From Lentzea tibetensis (GTDB lineage Bacteria; Actinomycetota; Actinomycetes; Mycobacteriales; Pseudonocardiaceae), in NCBI RefSeq assembly GCF_007845675.1, contig NZ_VOBR01000007.1, positions 306,283-370,282 on the forward strand: 64,000 nucleotides of DNA, in the 5' to 3' direction. Position 1 is the stretch's first letter. Each line of letters begins with the position of its first letter. Shown one piece after another: positions 9,493 through 17,748 of this stretch. A model generated the notes under the pieces. That model had not been told where the DNA came from and ran no database searches. It saw only the letters and a list, made by a program, of their open reading frames with translations. The translations under genes and the position numbers were made by a program.

Positions 9493-11594
9493 TTCTCTCC
9501 CCTCACCCGCTGCAGCGACTTCTTGGCGGCTGCAACGACGTTCTCAGTGGTGAAGCCGAACTCCTTGAACAGCGTCTGGTAGTCGGCGGACGCACCGAAG
9601 TGCTCGATCGAGACGATCTCGCCCGCGTCACCGACGAAGCGGTACCACGGCTGGGCGATACCGGCCTCGACCGACACGCGCGCCTTGACCGACGCCGGGA
9701 GAACGGTCTCTCGGTAGTCGGCGTCCTGCGCGTCGAACCACTCGACGCTCGGCATGGACACCACACGGGTGGGAACGCCCTCGGCCTCGAACACCTTCCG
9801 CGCCTCGACGGCGATCTGGAGCTCGGAGCCGGTGGCGATGATGATCAGTTCGGGCTTGCCGCCGGACGCGTCCGCGAGGACGTAGCCGCCCTTCTTCACG
9901 CCCTCGGCGCTGGTGCCCTCGAGCGTGGGCACGTTCTGCCGGGTCAGCGCGAGGCCGACCGGGCCGCGCTGCTCGATGGTCGCCTTCCACGCGTACGCGG
10001 TCTCGTTCGCGTCGCCGGGGCGGAGCACGGTGAGACCGGGGATCGCGCGCAGCGCGGCCAGGTGCTCGATCGGCTGGTGCGTCGGGCCGTCCTCGCCGAG
10101 GCCGATGGAGTCGTGCGTCCACACGTAGGTGACCGCGGACTGCATGATCGCCGCGAGCCGCACGGCCGGGCGCATGTAGTCGGAGAACACCAGGAACGTG
10201 CCGCCGAACGGGCGGGTCGGGCCGTGCAGCGCGATGCCGTTGAGGATCGAGCCCATGGCGTGCTCGCGGACACCGAAGTGCAGCGTGCGGCCGTACGGGT
10301 TCGTCTTCCACATGTCCGTGGAGATCTCCTCCGGACCGAAGCTCGGCTCGCCCTTGACCGTGGTCAGGTTCGACTCGGCCAGGTCGGCGGAGCCGCCCCA
10401 CAGCTCGGGCAGCTTCTTCGCCAGCGCGTTGATGACCTCACCGGAGGCCTTGCGCGTCGCGACGCCCTTCGCGTCCACCGGGTAGACCGGCAGCTCGTCG
10501 GCCCAGCCGGCGGGCAGCTCGCGCGCGACCAGGCGGTCCAGCAGCGTCTTGCGCTCCGGGTTCTTCTCGGCCCACGCGTCGAACGACTTCTGCCACTCGG
10601 CCTTGGCGTGCTCGCCGCGCTTCACGACCTCGCGGGCGTGCGCCAGCACCTCGTCCGCGACCTCGAAGGTCTGCTCCGGGTCGAAGCCCAGGATCCGCTT
10701 GACCTCGGCGACCTCGTCGTTGCCCAGCGCGGCGCCGTGCGCGGCACCGGTGTTCTGCTTGTTCGGCGCCGGGTAGCCGATGATCGTGCGCAGCAGGACG
10801 AAGGACGGACGGCTCGTCTCGGCCTTCGCGTTCTCCAGCGCCTCGAGGATGCCCTTGACGTTCTCGCCGCCCTCGACGACCTGGACGTGCCAGCCGTAGG
10901 CCTCGTAGCGCTTCGCGGTGTCCTCGGACAGCGCGATGGTCGTGTCGTCCTCGATGGAGATCTTGTTGTCGTCGTAGATCACCGTGAGGTTGCCGAGCTG
11001 CTGCGTGCCCGCGAGGGACGACGCCTCGGAGGTCACGCCCTCCTCGATGTCACCGTCGGACGCGATCACGAAGATGTCGTGGTCGAACGGGCTCTCGCCC
11101 GGCGCGGCGTCCGGGTCGAACAACCCGCGCTCGCGGCGCGCGGCCATCGCCATGCCGACGGCGCTCGCCAGACCCTGGCCGAGCGGGCCGGTGGTGATCT
11201 CCACACCGGCCGTGTGGCTGTACTCGGGGTGGCCGGGGGTCTTGGAGCCCCACGTGCGCAACGCCTTCAGGTCGTCGATCTGCAGCCCGTAGCCGGACAG
11301 GAACAGCTGGACGTACAGCGTGAGGCTCGAGTGACCCGCGGACAGCACGAAGCGGTCGCGCCCGATCCAGTCCGGGTCGGCCGGGTCGTGCCGCATGACG
11401 CGCTGGAAGAGCGTGTAGGCGGTTGGGGCGAGGCTCATGGCGGTACCGGGGTGACCGTTGCCGACCTTCTGCACGGCGTCAGCCGCGAGCACCCTCGCCG
11501 TGTCGACAGCGCGCCTGTCGAGCTCGGTCCAGTCTTCGGGCAGATGGGGCTCGGTCAGCCGGGTGATGTCGTCGGACACGGACTTGCGCTCCAC
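9489..11594 (-). CDS. tkt: Transketolase
   Basis: This 701-residue thiamine-diphosphate enzyme transfers two-carbon units in the non-oxidative pentose phosphate pathway. The N-terminal half has [10 protein letters not shown] and the ThDP/metal motif beginning GDGDIEEGV and ending in DDNKISIE. The central pyrimidine domain has the transketolase signature [12 protein letters not shown]. It is the first gene of the operon and is divergent from ctaB, so the promoter must lie in 11595-11825. The same divergent tkt/ctaB pair is known in mycobacteria. Confidence 0.97.
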   Translation of the reverse strand: MERKSVSDDITRLTEPHLPEDWTELDRRAVDTARVLAADAVQKVGNGHPGTAMSLAPTAYTLFQRVMRHDPADPDWIGRDRFVLSAGHSSLTLYVQLFLSGYGLQIDDLKALRTWGSKTPGHPEYSHTAGVEITTGPLGQGLASAVGMAMAARRERGLFDPDAAPGESPFDHDIFVIASDGDIEEGVTSEASSLAGTQQLGNLTVIYDDNKISIEDDTTIALSEDTAKRYEAYGWHVQVVEGGENVKGILEALENAKAETSRPSFVLLRTIIGYPAPNKQNTGAAHGAALGNDEVAEVKRILGFDPEQTFEVADEVLAHAREVVKRGEHAKAEWQKSFDAWAEKNPERKTLLDRLVARELPAGWADELPVYPVDAKGVATRKASGEVINALAKKLPELWGGSADLAESNLTTVKGEPSFGPEEISTDMWKTNPYGRTLHFGVREHAMGSILNGIALHGPTRPFGGTFLVFSDYMRPAVRLAAIMQSAVTYVWTHDSIGLGEDGPTHQPIEHLAALRAIPGLTVLRPGDANETAYAWKATIEQRGPVGLALTRQNVPTLEGTSAEGVKKGGYVLADASGGKPELIIIATGSELQIAVEARKVFEAEGVPTRVVSMPSVEWFDAQDADYRETVLPASVKARVSVEAGIAQPWYRFVGDAGEIVSIEHFGASADYQTLFKEFGFTTENVVAAAKKSLQRVRGEK

Positions 11595-11825
11595 TCTTCG
11601 TCGGGTAGGGCGGGTCGCGCTCGGGGTGAATCGATCCCGATGACCTGACCCGCGATTCTCCTCGTCCGGTTGCCAGCCTAGTCCGGACGGAGGGCGAAAC
11701 TGCTCTGGTACTGGTTACCTCGTTGTGTGCCCAGGCACACCAGTACCCGAACGGGCCTGGTTTCCCGTCGCTGGTTACTATCAGTCGCCGGTCTTTCCCC
11801 GTCTTGATTCGAGGAGTTCATCGCG
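11595..11825. promoter_or_regulatory. Divergent promoter region between tkt and ctaB
   Basis: The 231 bases hold the promoters of the minus-strand pentose phosphate operon and the plus-strand ctaB. A ribosome site (GAGGAG) sits nine bases before the ctaB ATG. I could not pick out convincing -35/-10 pairs or a clear operator. Confidence 0.4.
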
Positions 11826-12749
11826 ATGAGTGCCGTCCTGGAGGCCCCCGCGCGGACGCCTCGTCAGGTCGTTGGCGCGTACGTGGCGCTGACCAAGCCC
11901 CGCGTCATCGAGCTCCTGCTGATCACGACCATCCCGGCCATGCTGCTGGCCCAGCGCGGACTCCCGCCGCTGTGGCTCATCGCCTGCACCCTCACGGGCG
12001 GCACCCTGGCCGCCGGCTCGGCCAACGCCCTGAACTGCTTCGTCGACGCCGACATCGACTCGGTCATGAAGCGCACCACGGCGCGACCGCTGGCGCAGAA
12101 CGCCATCCCACCCCGCAACGCCCTGATCTTCGGCATCGCGCTCGGCGTGGTGTCCTTCGCGTTCCTCTGGCTGACGACGAACCTGCTCTCGGCGGTGTTC
12201 GCCGTGGCGACCATCCTCTTCTACATCTTCGTGTACACGCTGGTGCTGAAGCGGCGGACGTCGCAGAACATCATCTGGGGCGGCATGGCGGGCTGCATGC
12301 CCGTGATCATCGGCTGGTCGGCGGTGACGGGGACCGTTGAGTGGCCCGCGCTGGTCATGTTCGGCGTCATCTTCTTCTGGACGCCGCCGCACACGTGGGC
12401 GCTGGCGATGAAGTTCAAGGAGGACTACGCGCGCGCTGGGGTACCGATGCTTCCCGTCGTTGCCACCGCTACGCAGGTGACGCGGCAGATAGTCATCTAC
12501 TCCTGGATCACAGTCGTCTGCACCCTGCTCCTGGCGCCGGTGACGTCCTGGATCTACGTGGCGGTCGCCGCCGTGTCCGGCGTGTGGTTCGCCGTGTTCG
12601 CGCACAAGCTCCACAACGTCGTGCGGCGCGGCGGGTCCACGAACACCATGAAGTTCTTCCACATGTCGAACCTCTACCTGATGCTCGTGTTCTGCGGCCT
12701 CGCCGTTGACGCCGTCGTCGGGCTTCCTGTGCTTGGGTTGCCCTTCTAG
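11826..12749 (+). CDS. ctaB: Protoheme IX farnesyltransferase (heme O synthase)
   Basis: The 307-residue integral membrane protein of the UbiA superfamily adds a farnesyl group to heme B to give heme O, the precursor of heme A for aa3-type cytochrome oxidase. About eight hydrophobic segments are visible. The first Asp-rich motif appears as [15 protein letters not shown], with the family's TARPL extension, and the second polar loop region is [15 protein letters not shown]. Its partner ctaA lies 20 kb away at 33176-34105, a separation caused by intervening accessory genes. Transcription runs into the palindrome at 12860. Confidence 0.96.
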   Translation: MSAVLEAPARTPRQVVGAYVALTKPRVIELLLITTIPAMLLAQRGLPPLWLIACTLTGGTLAAGSANALNCFVDADIDSVMKRTTARPLAQNAIPPRNALIFGIALGVVSFAFLWLTTNLLSAVFAVATILFYIFVYTLVLKRRTSQNIIWGGMAGCMPVIIGWSAVTGTVEWPALVMFGVIFFWTPPHTWALAMKFKEDYARAGVPMLPVVATATQVTRQIVIYSWITVVCTLLLAPVTSWIYVAVAAVSGVWFAVFAHKLHNVVRRGGSTNTMKFFHMSNLYLMLVFCGLAVDAVVGLPVLGLPF

Positions 12750-12859
12750 TTCCTGCACCTCACGGGTTACGGCTCGTGGGTCTGTCCGGTTCAGCCGGGT
12801 GTGAAGTGGGCATCTTTCTTCCCCGGTTCGGGGTATCTGGTTGTTGGGCCTTCCGTGGT

Positions 12860-12993
12860 GGGGTGGGGAGGTCCTCGCTGATCACCTCACGGTCGCCACA
12901 TCGAAAAGCCCCTGTCAAGGCGGAAAAGCTGCCTTGACAGGGGCTTTTCGATGTGGCAAGGCTTCGCCTGATCAGCGAGGACCTCCCCACCCC
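12860..12993. repeat. 134-bp palindrome, copy 1 (outer 25-bp and inner 26-bp perfect arms)
   Basis: The outer arms (GGGGTGGGGAGG... to ...CCTCCCCACCCC) pair perfectly over 25 bp. A small asymmetric interior loop follows, then inner arms starting CCACATCG and ending CGATGTGG pair over 26 bp around a loop of about nine bases (GGAAAAGCT). Copy 2 at 27711-27843 is nearly identical and differs in the inner arm at two base pairs, changed on both sides. It lies between the convergent genes ctaB and the HD-protein gene, so a bidirectional transcription barrier is one reading; a non-autonomous palindromic mobile element is another. Confidence 0.92.
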
Positions 12994-13018
12994 CTGCCCT
13001 CCGGGAAAGTTTGCTCTG

Positions 13019-13102
13019 TTCATTTGGCTGCCGGTTTGGGTTGTGGGGCCGCGCCCAGTTGGCAGTGCGGGGGCTGGGAGTGCGGCGGGCGCTCCTTCTT
13101 TT
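13019..13102. repeat. Conserved linker of the palindrome/tandem element, copy 1
   Basis: This segment, from about TTCATTTGGCTGCCGG to GGGCGCTCC, joins the palindrome to the tandem array. By eye it is roughly 85% identical to 27864-27950, which occupies the same place after the second palindrome. It shows that the duplicated unit is larger than the palindrome alone. Confidence 0.75.
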
Positions 13103-13258
13103 GGTTCGTGCCGGTTCTCGCTGTGCTCGCTTGGTACCTGCCGGTTTCGTCGGGCTCGCTTGGTTCGTGCCGGTTTGGTCGGTGCTCCCTTGGTGCCTGC
13201 CGGTTTTCGCTGGGCTCGCTGGGCTCGCTTGGTACGTGGCGGTTGGTCGGGGTTCGCG
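13101..13258. repeat. 30-bp tandem array, copy 1 (about 5 units)
   Basis: Five contiguous units of 30, 29, 30, 39 and about 30 bases follow one consensus (TTGGTnCnTGCCGGTT, then a G-rich stretch ending GCTCGC). The 39-base unit contains an internal doubling of GGGCTCGCT. Because the unit length is a multiple of three, reading frames stay open on both strands across the array, but these look like artefacts. A closing sequence (GCTTCGCTTCGCTCGC) near 13289-13304 also recurs after copy 2. Confidence 0.85.
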
Positions 13259-13555
13259 CGGTTCGTGACGGGTCGGCGGGCGGTGCTGGCTTCGCTTCGC
13301 TCGCTGGCTGGGCTGACTCGTCTGAGGGGCGCGGAATTGTCGGTGCTGGCTGGGAGCATCGGTTCGGGGGGTTCTCGCGTGCGGGGACGCCTGCGTGAGC
13401 GCTGCCCGAGGCCAAGGGCGCGGCAGGGAAGCGGGCACGTCGGCACGCGGGTCCGAGGCCGTACCCCGGGCCCGACGCGACGCACGCTCGGCCGTACCCC
13501 GGCCCCGGCGTCATGCACGCTCTGCCGCACCCCGCCCCGCAGCGGGCTGGCCTGC
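13259..13555. other. Non-coding remainder between the tandem array and the HD-protein gene
   Basis: High-GC sequence without a supported gene. It contains the closing motif of the repeat element (about 13284-13311) and a short stretch of repeated CGTACCCCGGCCC-like text near 13460-13510. Frames are open on both strands, but no start with a ribosome site or recognisable domain was found. Confidence 0.5.
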
Positions 13556-14194
13556 TCAGGAAGCCACGGCGGACAGCAAGTCCTCCACGCAGGGGTCGTC
13601 CAGCGACTCGACGATGCACTGCCAGAGCTTGAGGTTCGCGCTCGCCCACTTGGAGTACGTGGCCGCGGCCTCCGTGTCGTAGAAGTAGAACCCCGCGTCG
13701 TGCTTGCCCTGCTGCTCCCCGACGATCTTGTGCGCCAGCTCCCGCAGGGTGATGCCGTTCTCCTGCAGGTACTTGTGCGCCAGCACGACGGGCGTGACCG
13801 GCAGCGCCTTGAACAGGGTGTCCGCGTCGGACAGCGCCTGCGCCTCGAGTGAGATGTACCGGTCGCGGGTGCGCATCTCGGCCTCGATGACGATCCGCTC
13901 GATCCACTCCGAGACGGTGGGATCCACGCCCGCCGAGGCGAGCACCTTGGCGCGCAGTTCGGCGCCGTCCATGGGCAGTGAGTTGCGCCTGACCATGTAG
14001 TTGAGGTCGTGCACGAGTGCGGCGACGTGGGCCACTTCGACCGAGGCGCCGTTGCGCTGCGCGAAGTGGATCGACTTGTCGCGGACGAAGCTCACGTGGT
14101 GCCAGCCGTGGAACTGCAGGTTCGCGGCCAGGTCCTGGCACAGCTGCCACACCTGGCGTTCCACGTCCTCGATGACGGACATCGGGATGCGCAT
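13556..14194 (-). CDS. HD-domain phosphohydrolase-like protein
   Basis: This 212-residue protein has a likely metal-dependent HD fold: HGWHHV near residue 33, AALVHDLNY near 60 and a later SDADTLFKA Asp, matching the H...HD...D pattern of YpgQ-like HD hydrolases. The substrate is unknown. ATG 14194 was chosen because GGGAGG lies seven bases upstream; a TTG five codons earlier would place that ribosome site inside the gene. It is the last gene of a three-gene minus-strand group, 63 bases after the cupin gene. It could also be a PhnZ-like HD oxygenase, which the sequence alone does not exclude. Confidence 0.75.
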   Translation of the reverse strand: MRIPMSVIEDVERQVWQLCQDLAANLQFHGWHHVSFVRDKSIHFAQRNGASVEVAHVAALVHDLNYMVRRNSLPMDGAELRAKVLASAGVDPTVSEWIERIVIEAEMRTRDRYISLEAQALSDADTLFKALPVTPVVLAHKYLQENGITLRELAHKIVGEQQGKHDAGFYFYDTEAAATYSKWASANLKLWQCIVESLDDPCVEDLLSAVAS

Positions 14195-14257
14195 GACCAG
14201 CCCTCCCAATCGGGTGGGCTGATCGTAGGTGTGCGTCGGCTCCTGCCGTAGGGGCTT

Positions 14258-14905
14258 TCAGAGGTTGTTGGTCAGGTCCTCCAGCCGTTCCTCCACCGGG
14301 ACGTGCCGGTGGCTGACTCCGGTCTCGGGGTCGAAGGAGAGGCTCCACGGGGTCACCGCGCGGGACTTGACCAGGAACGTCATGGTGCCGTTCGCGGCTC
14401 GGGGGATGCGGTGGAACTCGTGCGCCAGCAGGGAACCGGTGGCTCCGACCGCGCACTGGGCGCGATTCAGCAGGGACGTCGAGATCACCGCGCGGCCGCC
14501 GATGCCCAGCTTGGCCGTGAAGCGTTCGTGCAGGTAGGAGCCGCTGAGGATGGTGGTGCAGAAGTGGTAGCGGTGGTTGTGCACCGAGTCGGCGTAGCCG
14601 GCGCGCCAGTCCTGCAGCGGCTTGTACTCGTGGAGCCAGAACGTGTACGGCTCGTGCGGCTCGTCGCGCAGGCACCAGGCGAAGTGAGTCGTCGTTTCGC
14701 GTGAATGAGCTATCACCCACATGGCTTCCTGCGGTGACAGGGTGTTGAGGTGTTCTCGCAGTTCCTTGCGCAGCTTCGGTCGTGCGGCCCAGTCGCGGAA
14801 CCACACGCCGACTTGTGACCAGTTGTCGACGACAGGGGAATCAACTCTGGAGAGACGGGATGCGAGTTCCGCGAGTGCGGTCAGCCCGGTGAACTCGGCT
14901 AACAA
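14258..14905 (-). CDS. Cupin-fold protein, function unknown
   Basis: The 215-residue protein has a cupin metal-binding signature: ADSVHNHRYHF followed by SGSYLHERF, that is H-x-H-x(3-4)-H with a downstream Glu and Gly, resembling cysteine-dioxygenase-type cupins. A second His-containing strand (AHEFHRIP) fits the distal cupin motif. The start is TTG 14905, supported by GAGGAG nine bases upstream, within the end of the preceding gene. It sits five bases after the membrane-protein gene, so the two are co-transcribed. The reaction and substrate are not known. Confidence 0.7.
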   Translation of the reverse strand: MLAEFTGLTALAELASRLSRVDSPVVDNWSQVGVWFRDWAARPKLRKELREHLNTLSPQEAMWVIAHSRETTTHFAWCLRDEPHEPYTFWLHEYKPLQDWRAGYADSVHNHRYHFCTTILSGSYLHERFTAKLGIGGRAVISTSLLNRAQCAVGATGSLLAHEFHRIPRAANGTMTFLVKSRAVTPWSLSFDPETGVSHRHVPVEERLEDLTNNL

Positions 14906-14910
14906 GAAGA

Positions 14911-15915
14911 TCAGCTCCTCAGCTGTGCGGAGGCGGAGAATTCACGACGGAAAACGTGGAACTTGTCCTCCAGCTCACGGAATCCGTCTGCGGTCAGGGG
15001 ATCGCCGGTGATCTTCTCGAACAAAGCGAGGAAGTCGTCACGGGTCGTGCTCGGCCTGATCGTGAAGTGGTATCCGGCGCGGGAATTGCTGATCCGCAGG
15101 AACTCGGCGCGCTCCATCCCGTAGAGGAAGGAGCTCTCGGTGAAGCGCAAAGTCCTGGGATACGGCCGGATCACTCCGGCGGTGTTGCTGTACAACGTGA
15201 GCCAAGCGCTGTCGTCGAACAGCTCGAGGCGGTCGAGCGGTGGGTCGGACACGATCGTGCCGTCGATGCGGCTGCACCGGCCGCGCGCGAGGTAGAGGCC
15301 GACCAACCCGATCGACACCTGTTCGCGCAGCTGCGCCTGGATCGTGCCGTAATCGCCGTCGGCACCTTCGTTGCGCAGCAGGTATCTGGCCCGGCCGCTG
15401 ATCGCGTCGTTGTCGCGCGGGTCCGCGAGCACAGCTCTCAGCTCGCACTCCGACTGCGAGAGCAGCACCCGGCACGCCGCGTACCTGCCCGCGAATCCGC
15501 GAAAGCAGTACAGCCTCGTGCGGTCCAGGTCCTGCATCATCAGCTGGTTGAACACCGGATCCGGCTTCGCGGTCGGCTCGAACACGTGGCTGGGGAAGAA
15601 CTCGCGGTCGAGCGCCCGGTACTCGGCGGTCAGGTCCTGCAGCGCCTTGCGGCTCTCCTCGACGACGGGAGCCACCAATGCGCGTTGCGCGGCGGAACTG
15701 GTGATGAGCGTTTGCGTGAAGCTCACCACCGCGGAAATCAGCGTGCCGGTGCCCACTGATGTCACGAAGTTCCGCAGTGCACTCGCTTCCATTTGACTGG
15801 AAAAGGCCAACGACACACCGGAAGTGACCACGAGTACGAGGAGGAGCAAGCCTGTGCGGGTCCAGAAGATTTCCTGGATCAGGTTGCTGCGGATGCCCCT
15901 GGCGTCCGCTGACAC
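14911..15915 (-). CDS. Two-helix membrane protein with large cytosolic domain, unknown
   Basis: The 334-residue protein has one hydrophobic helix near residues 20-40 (WTRTGLLLLVLVVTSGV) and a second less hydrophobic one near 50-70, then about 260 soluble residues with no domain I recognise. The start was set at GTG 15915 because a near-perfect AAGGAGGTGA lies five bases upstream; a longer frame begins 29 codons earlier without such a site. It is the first gene of the membrane/cupin/HD operon. The topology resembles membrane-anchored sensor or effector proteins, but that is only a suggestion. Confidence 0.75.
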   Translation of the reverse strand: MSADARGIRSNLIQEIFWTRTGLLLLVLVVTSGVSLAFSSQMEASALRNFVTSVGTGTLISAVVSFTQTLITSSAAQRALVAPVVEESRKALQDLTAEYRALDREFFPSHVFEPTAKPDPVFNQLMMQDLDRTRLYCFRGFAGRYAACRVLLSQSECELRAVLADPRDNDAISGRARYLLRNEGADGDYGTIQAQLREQVSIGLVGLYLARGRCSRIDGTIVSDPPLDRLELFDDSAWLTLYSNTAGVIRPYPRTLRFTESSFLYGMERAEFLRISNSRAGYHFTIRPSTTRDDFLALFEKITGDPLTADGFRELEDKFHVFRREFSASAQLRS

Positions 15916-16104
15916 GTTCGTCACCTCCTTGGTCGGCACACGAACGGACGAATGCACTGGGTGTCTGATCATGTGCGCGGAGTTACTGTACGCGCCGGTC
16001 AAAAGTTAGGGAAGCAGGTATTCGATGCGATTTTCAAAACGCAATAAATGATCTCTCAGGCCCTGCCGACAGGCTGCCGCACCCGTGCTCATAAGCTCCC
16101 CGGC

Positions 16105-16686
16105 ATGCGCAACGTCCTGCTCATCGCGTCCCTGGCGGTCGTGGCGGCGGCCTCCATCGGCTGCTCTTCCAGCGACCGTCCGTCCACCCAGACGCTCGGC
16201 AACACCCCGTCCGCGACGGCTCCGAAGGCCCAGACGCCGTCGAGCACGTCAGCAGCCAAGCCCACCGGACCGGTGTGCACGGCCGCGGACTTCAAGGTGG
16301 CTGGTGAGTTCGGCGCCAAGCCGACCGTCACCGTCCCGACCACGTGCCAGCCGGGCCCCGAGCTGATCATCTCCGACCTCAAGCCGGGCACCGGCCCCGA
16401 GGTCAAGAAGGGCTCGACGGCCGAGGTCAACTACCAGCTGACGACGTTCTCGGACAAGCAGATCGCCGACGAGTCGTTCGGCACCGGCCAGACGTTCCCG
16501 GTCGAGAACGTCGGCGCGGCCAGTGTCATCAAGGGCTGGAACGAGGGCCTCATCGGCCTGAAGGAGGGCGGCCGCAGGCTGCTCATCATCCCGCCGTCGC
16601 TCGGCTACGGTCCCCAGGGCAGCGGCTCGATCCAGCCGAACGAGACCCTCATCTTCGTCGTCGACGCCGTGAAGGTCACCGGCTGA
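16105..16686 (+). CDS. FKBP-type peptidyl-prolyl isomerase lipoprotein
   Basis: The 193-residue protein starts at ATG 16105 with a lipoprotein signal (LLIASLAVVAAASIGC), so Cys21 would be lipidated and the protein anchored outside the membrane. A Ser/Thr/Pro-rich linker is followed by an FKBP domain (about 90-190) with the family features VKKGSTAEVNYQL, VIKGWNEGLIGLKEGGRR and IPPSLGYG. It isomerises X-Pro bonds in exported proteins. The gene is convergent with the quinone oxidoreductase and ends in a shared hairpin. Confidence 0.92.
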   Translation: MRNVLLIASLAVVAAASIGCSSSDRPSTQTLGNTPSATAPKAQTPSSTSAAKPTGPVCTAADFKVAGEFGAKPTVTVPTTCQPGPELIISDLKPGTGPEVKKGSTAEVNYQLTTFSDKQIADESFGTGQTFPVENVGAASVIKGWNEGLIGLKEGGRRLLIIPPSLGYGPQGSGSIQPNETLIFVVDAVKVTG

Positions 16687-16688
16687 GT

Positions 16689-16739
16689 CCGTCAGGGGCA
16701 CCCGTGCGACGCACAACGCCGCAAGGGTGCCCCTGACGG
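16689..16739. terminator. Bidirectional hairpin between FKBP and quinone oxidoreductase genes
   Basis: Arms CCGTCAGGGGCACCC and GGGTGCCCCTGACGG pair over 15 bp around a 21-base loop, directly between two convergent stop codons. There is no U-run, which is usual in actinobacteria. The arm sequence resembles the hairpin at 34139-34177. Confidence 0.8.
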
Positions 16740-16748
16740 CACTCCAAC

Positions 16749-17708
16749 TCAGGGGACGAGCAGCAGCTTGCCGGTGGTGCGGCGGGCCTGCAGGTCCTCG
16801 TGCGCCCGCGCCGCCTCGGCGAGCGGGTAGCGGCCGCCGATCCGGATGGACAGCGTGCCGTCGGCGACCGCGGCGAGCACGTCGCCCGCCCGCCACTCCA
16901 GCTCCTCACGCGTGAGGAGGTACGCCCCGGTGCTCGGCCGGGTCAGGAACACCGACCCCGCCTGGTTCAGCCGCTGCGGGTCGACCGGCGGCACCGCGCC
17001 GCTCGCCGCCCCGAACAACGCCACCAGCCCGCGGATCCGCACGCTCGCCAGGCTGCCGTCGAAGGTGTCCTTGCCGACGCCGTCGTAGACGACGTCCACG
17101 CCGCGGCCGTCGGTCAGCCTGCGCACCTCGGACGCGAAGTCGCCGTAGCGCAGCACGTCGGACGCGCCCGCCTCGCGCGCGAGCTTCTCCTTCTCATCGG
17201 TCGACACGGTGCCGATGACCCGCGCGCCCTTGGCCTTCGCCCACTGCGTCAGCAGCAGGCCCATGCCGCCCGCGGCCGCGTGCACCAGAACGGTCTCGCC
17301 CGCCTTGACCTCGTGCGTCGAGTGCAGCAGGTAGTGCGCGGTGATGCCCTGGAGCAGCGACGCCGCGGCCAGCTCGTCGGACACGCCCTCGGGGATCTTC
17401 ACGGCCGCCGCCGCGGGCACGACCGCCAGCTCGGCGTAGCTGCCCAGCACGGACATCCACCCGACCCGGTCACCGGCCGCGAAGCCGTCCGCGCGCGACT
17501 CGACGACCTCACCGGCGCCTTCGAGCCCGAGCGTCGCGGGCAGCTCCAGCGGGTAGCCGCCGGACCGCTGGTAGGTGTCGATGTAGTTCACGCCGCTGGC
17601 GCGCACCCGCACCAGCAGCTCACCGTCACCCGGCGCGCGCACGTCGACGTCGCTGTACTCGAGAGCTTCCGGACCGCCCGCGGTCCGGACCACCACTGCT
17701 TTCGTCAT
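16749..17708 (-). CDS. qor: NADPH:quinone oxidoreductase, zinc-independent MDR family
   Basis: The 319-residue medium-chain dehydrogenase/reductase begins at ATG 17708 (MTKAVVVRTAGGPEAL). It shows the GVNYIDTYQRSGGYP segment of Qor proteins and the NADPH-binding motif VHAAAGGMGLL. The zinc-binding cysteines of alcohol dehydrogenases are absent. A soluble quinone reductase is the likely role. In M. tuberculosis the equivalent gene lies in the same ctaB-qor-ctaA block. Confidence 0.9.
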   Translation of the reverse strand: MTKAVVVRTAGGPEALEYSDVDVRAPGDGELLVRVRASGVNYIDTYQRSGGYPLELPATLGLEGAGEVVESRADGFAAGDRVGWMSVLGSYAELAVVPAAAAVKIPEGVSDELAAASLLQGITAHYLLHSTHEVKAGETVLVHAAAGGMGLLLTQWAKAKGARVIGTVSTDEKEKLAREAGASDVLRYGDFASEVRRLTDGRGVDVVYDGVGKDTFDGSLASVRIRGLVALFGAASGAVPPVDPQRLNQAGSVFLTRPSTGAYLLTREELEWRAGDVLAAVADGTLSIRIGGRYPLAEAARAHEDLQARRTTGKLLLVP

Positions 17709-17748
17709 GTCCGGGTCAACCTCTCGGCAGAAGGTGATGTTCCCCGTC

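Noticed and set aside
12860-12993. Palindrome considered as ends of an insertion sequence
   Set aside because: No transposase or internal gene lies between the arms and no target-site duplication is visible at either copy.
12953-13852. Long plus-strand frame across the first tandem array
   Set aside because: The 30-base unit length keeps frames open on all strands; the product is repetitive and has no start signal, so it is treated as non-coding.
13556-15915. Membrane/cupin/HD operon as a CBASS-type defence system
   Set aside because: No nucleotidyltransferase or known sensor domain is present, so the name is not justified; kept only as an open possibility in the findings.
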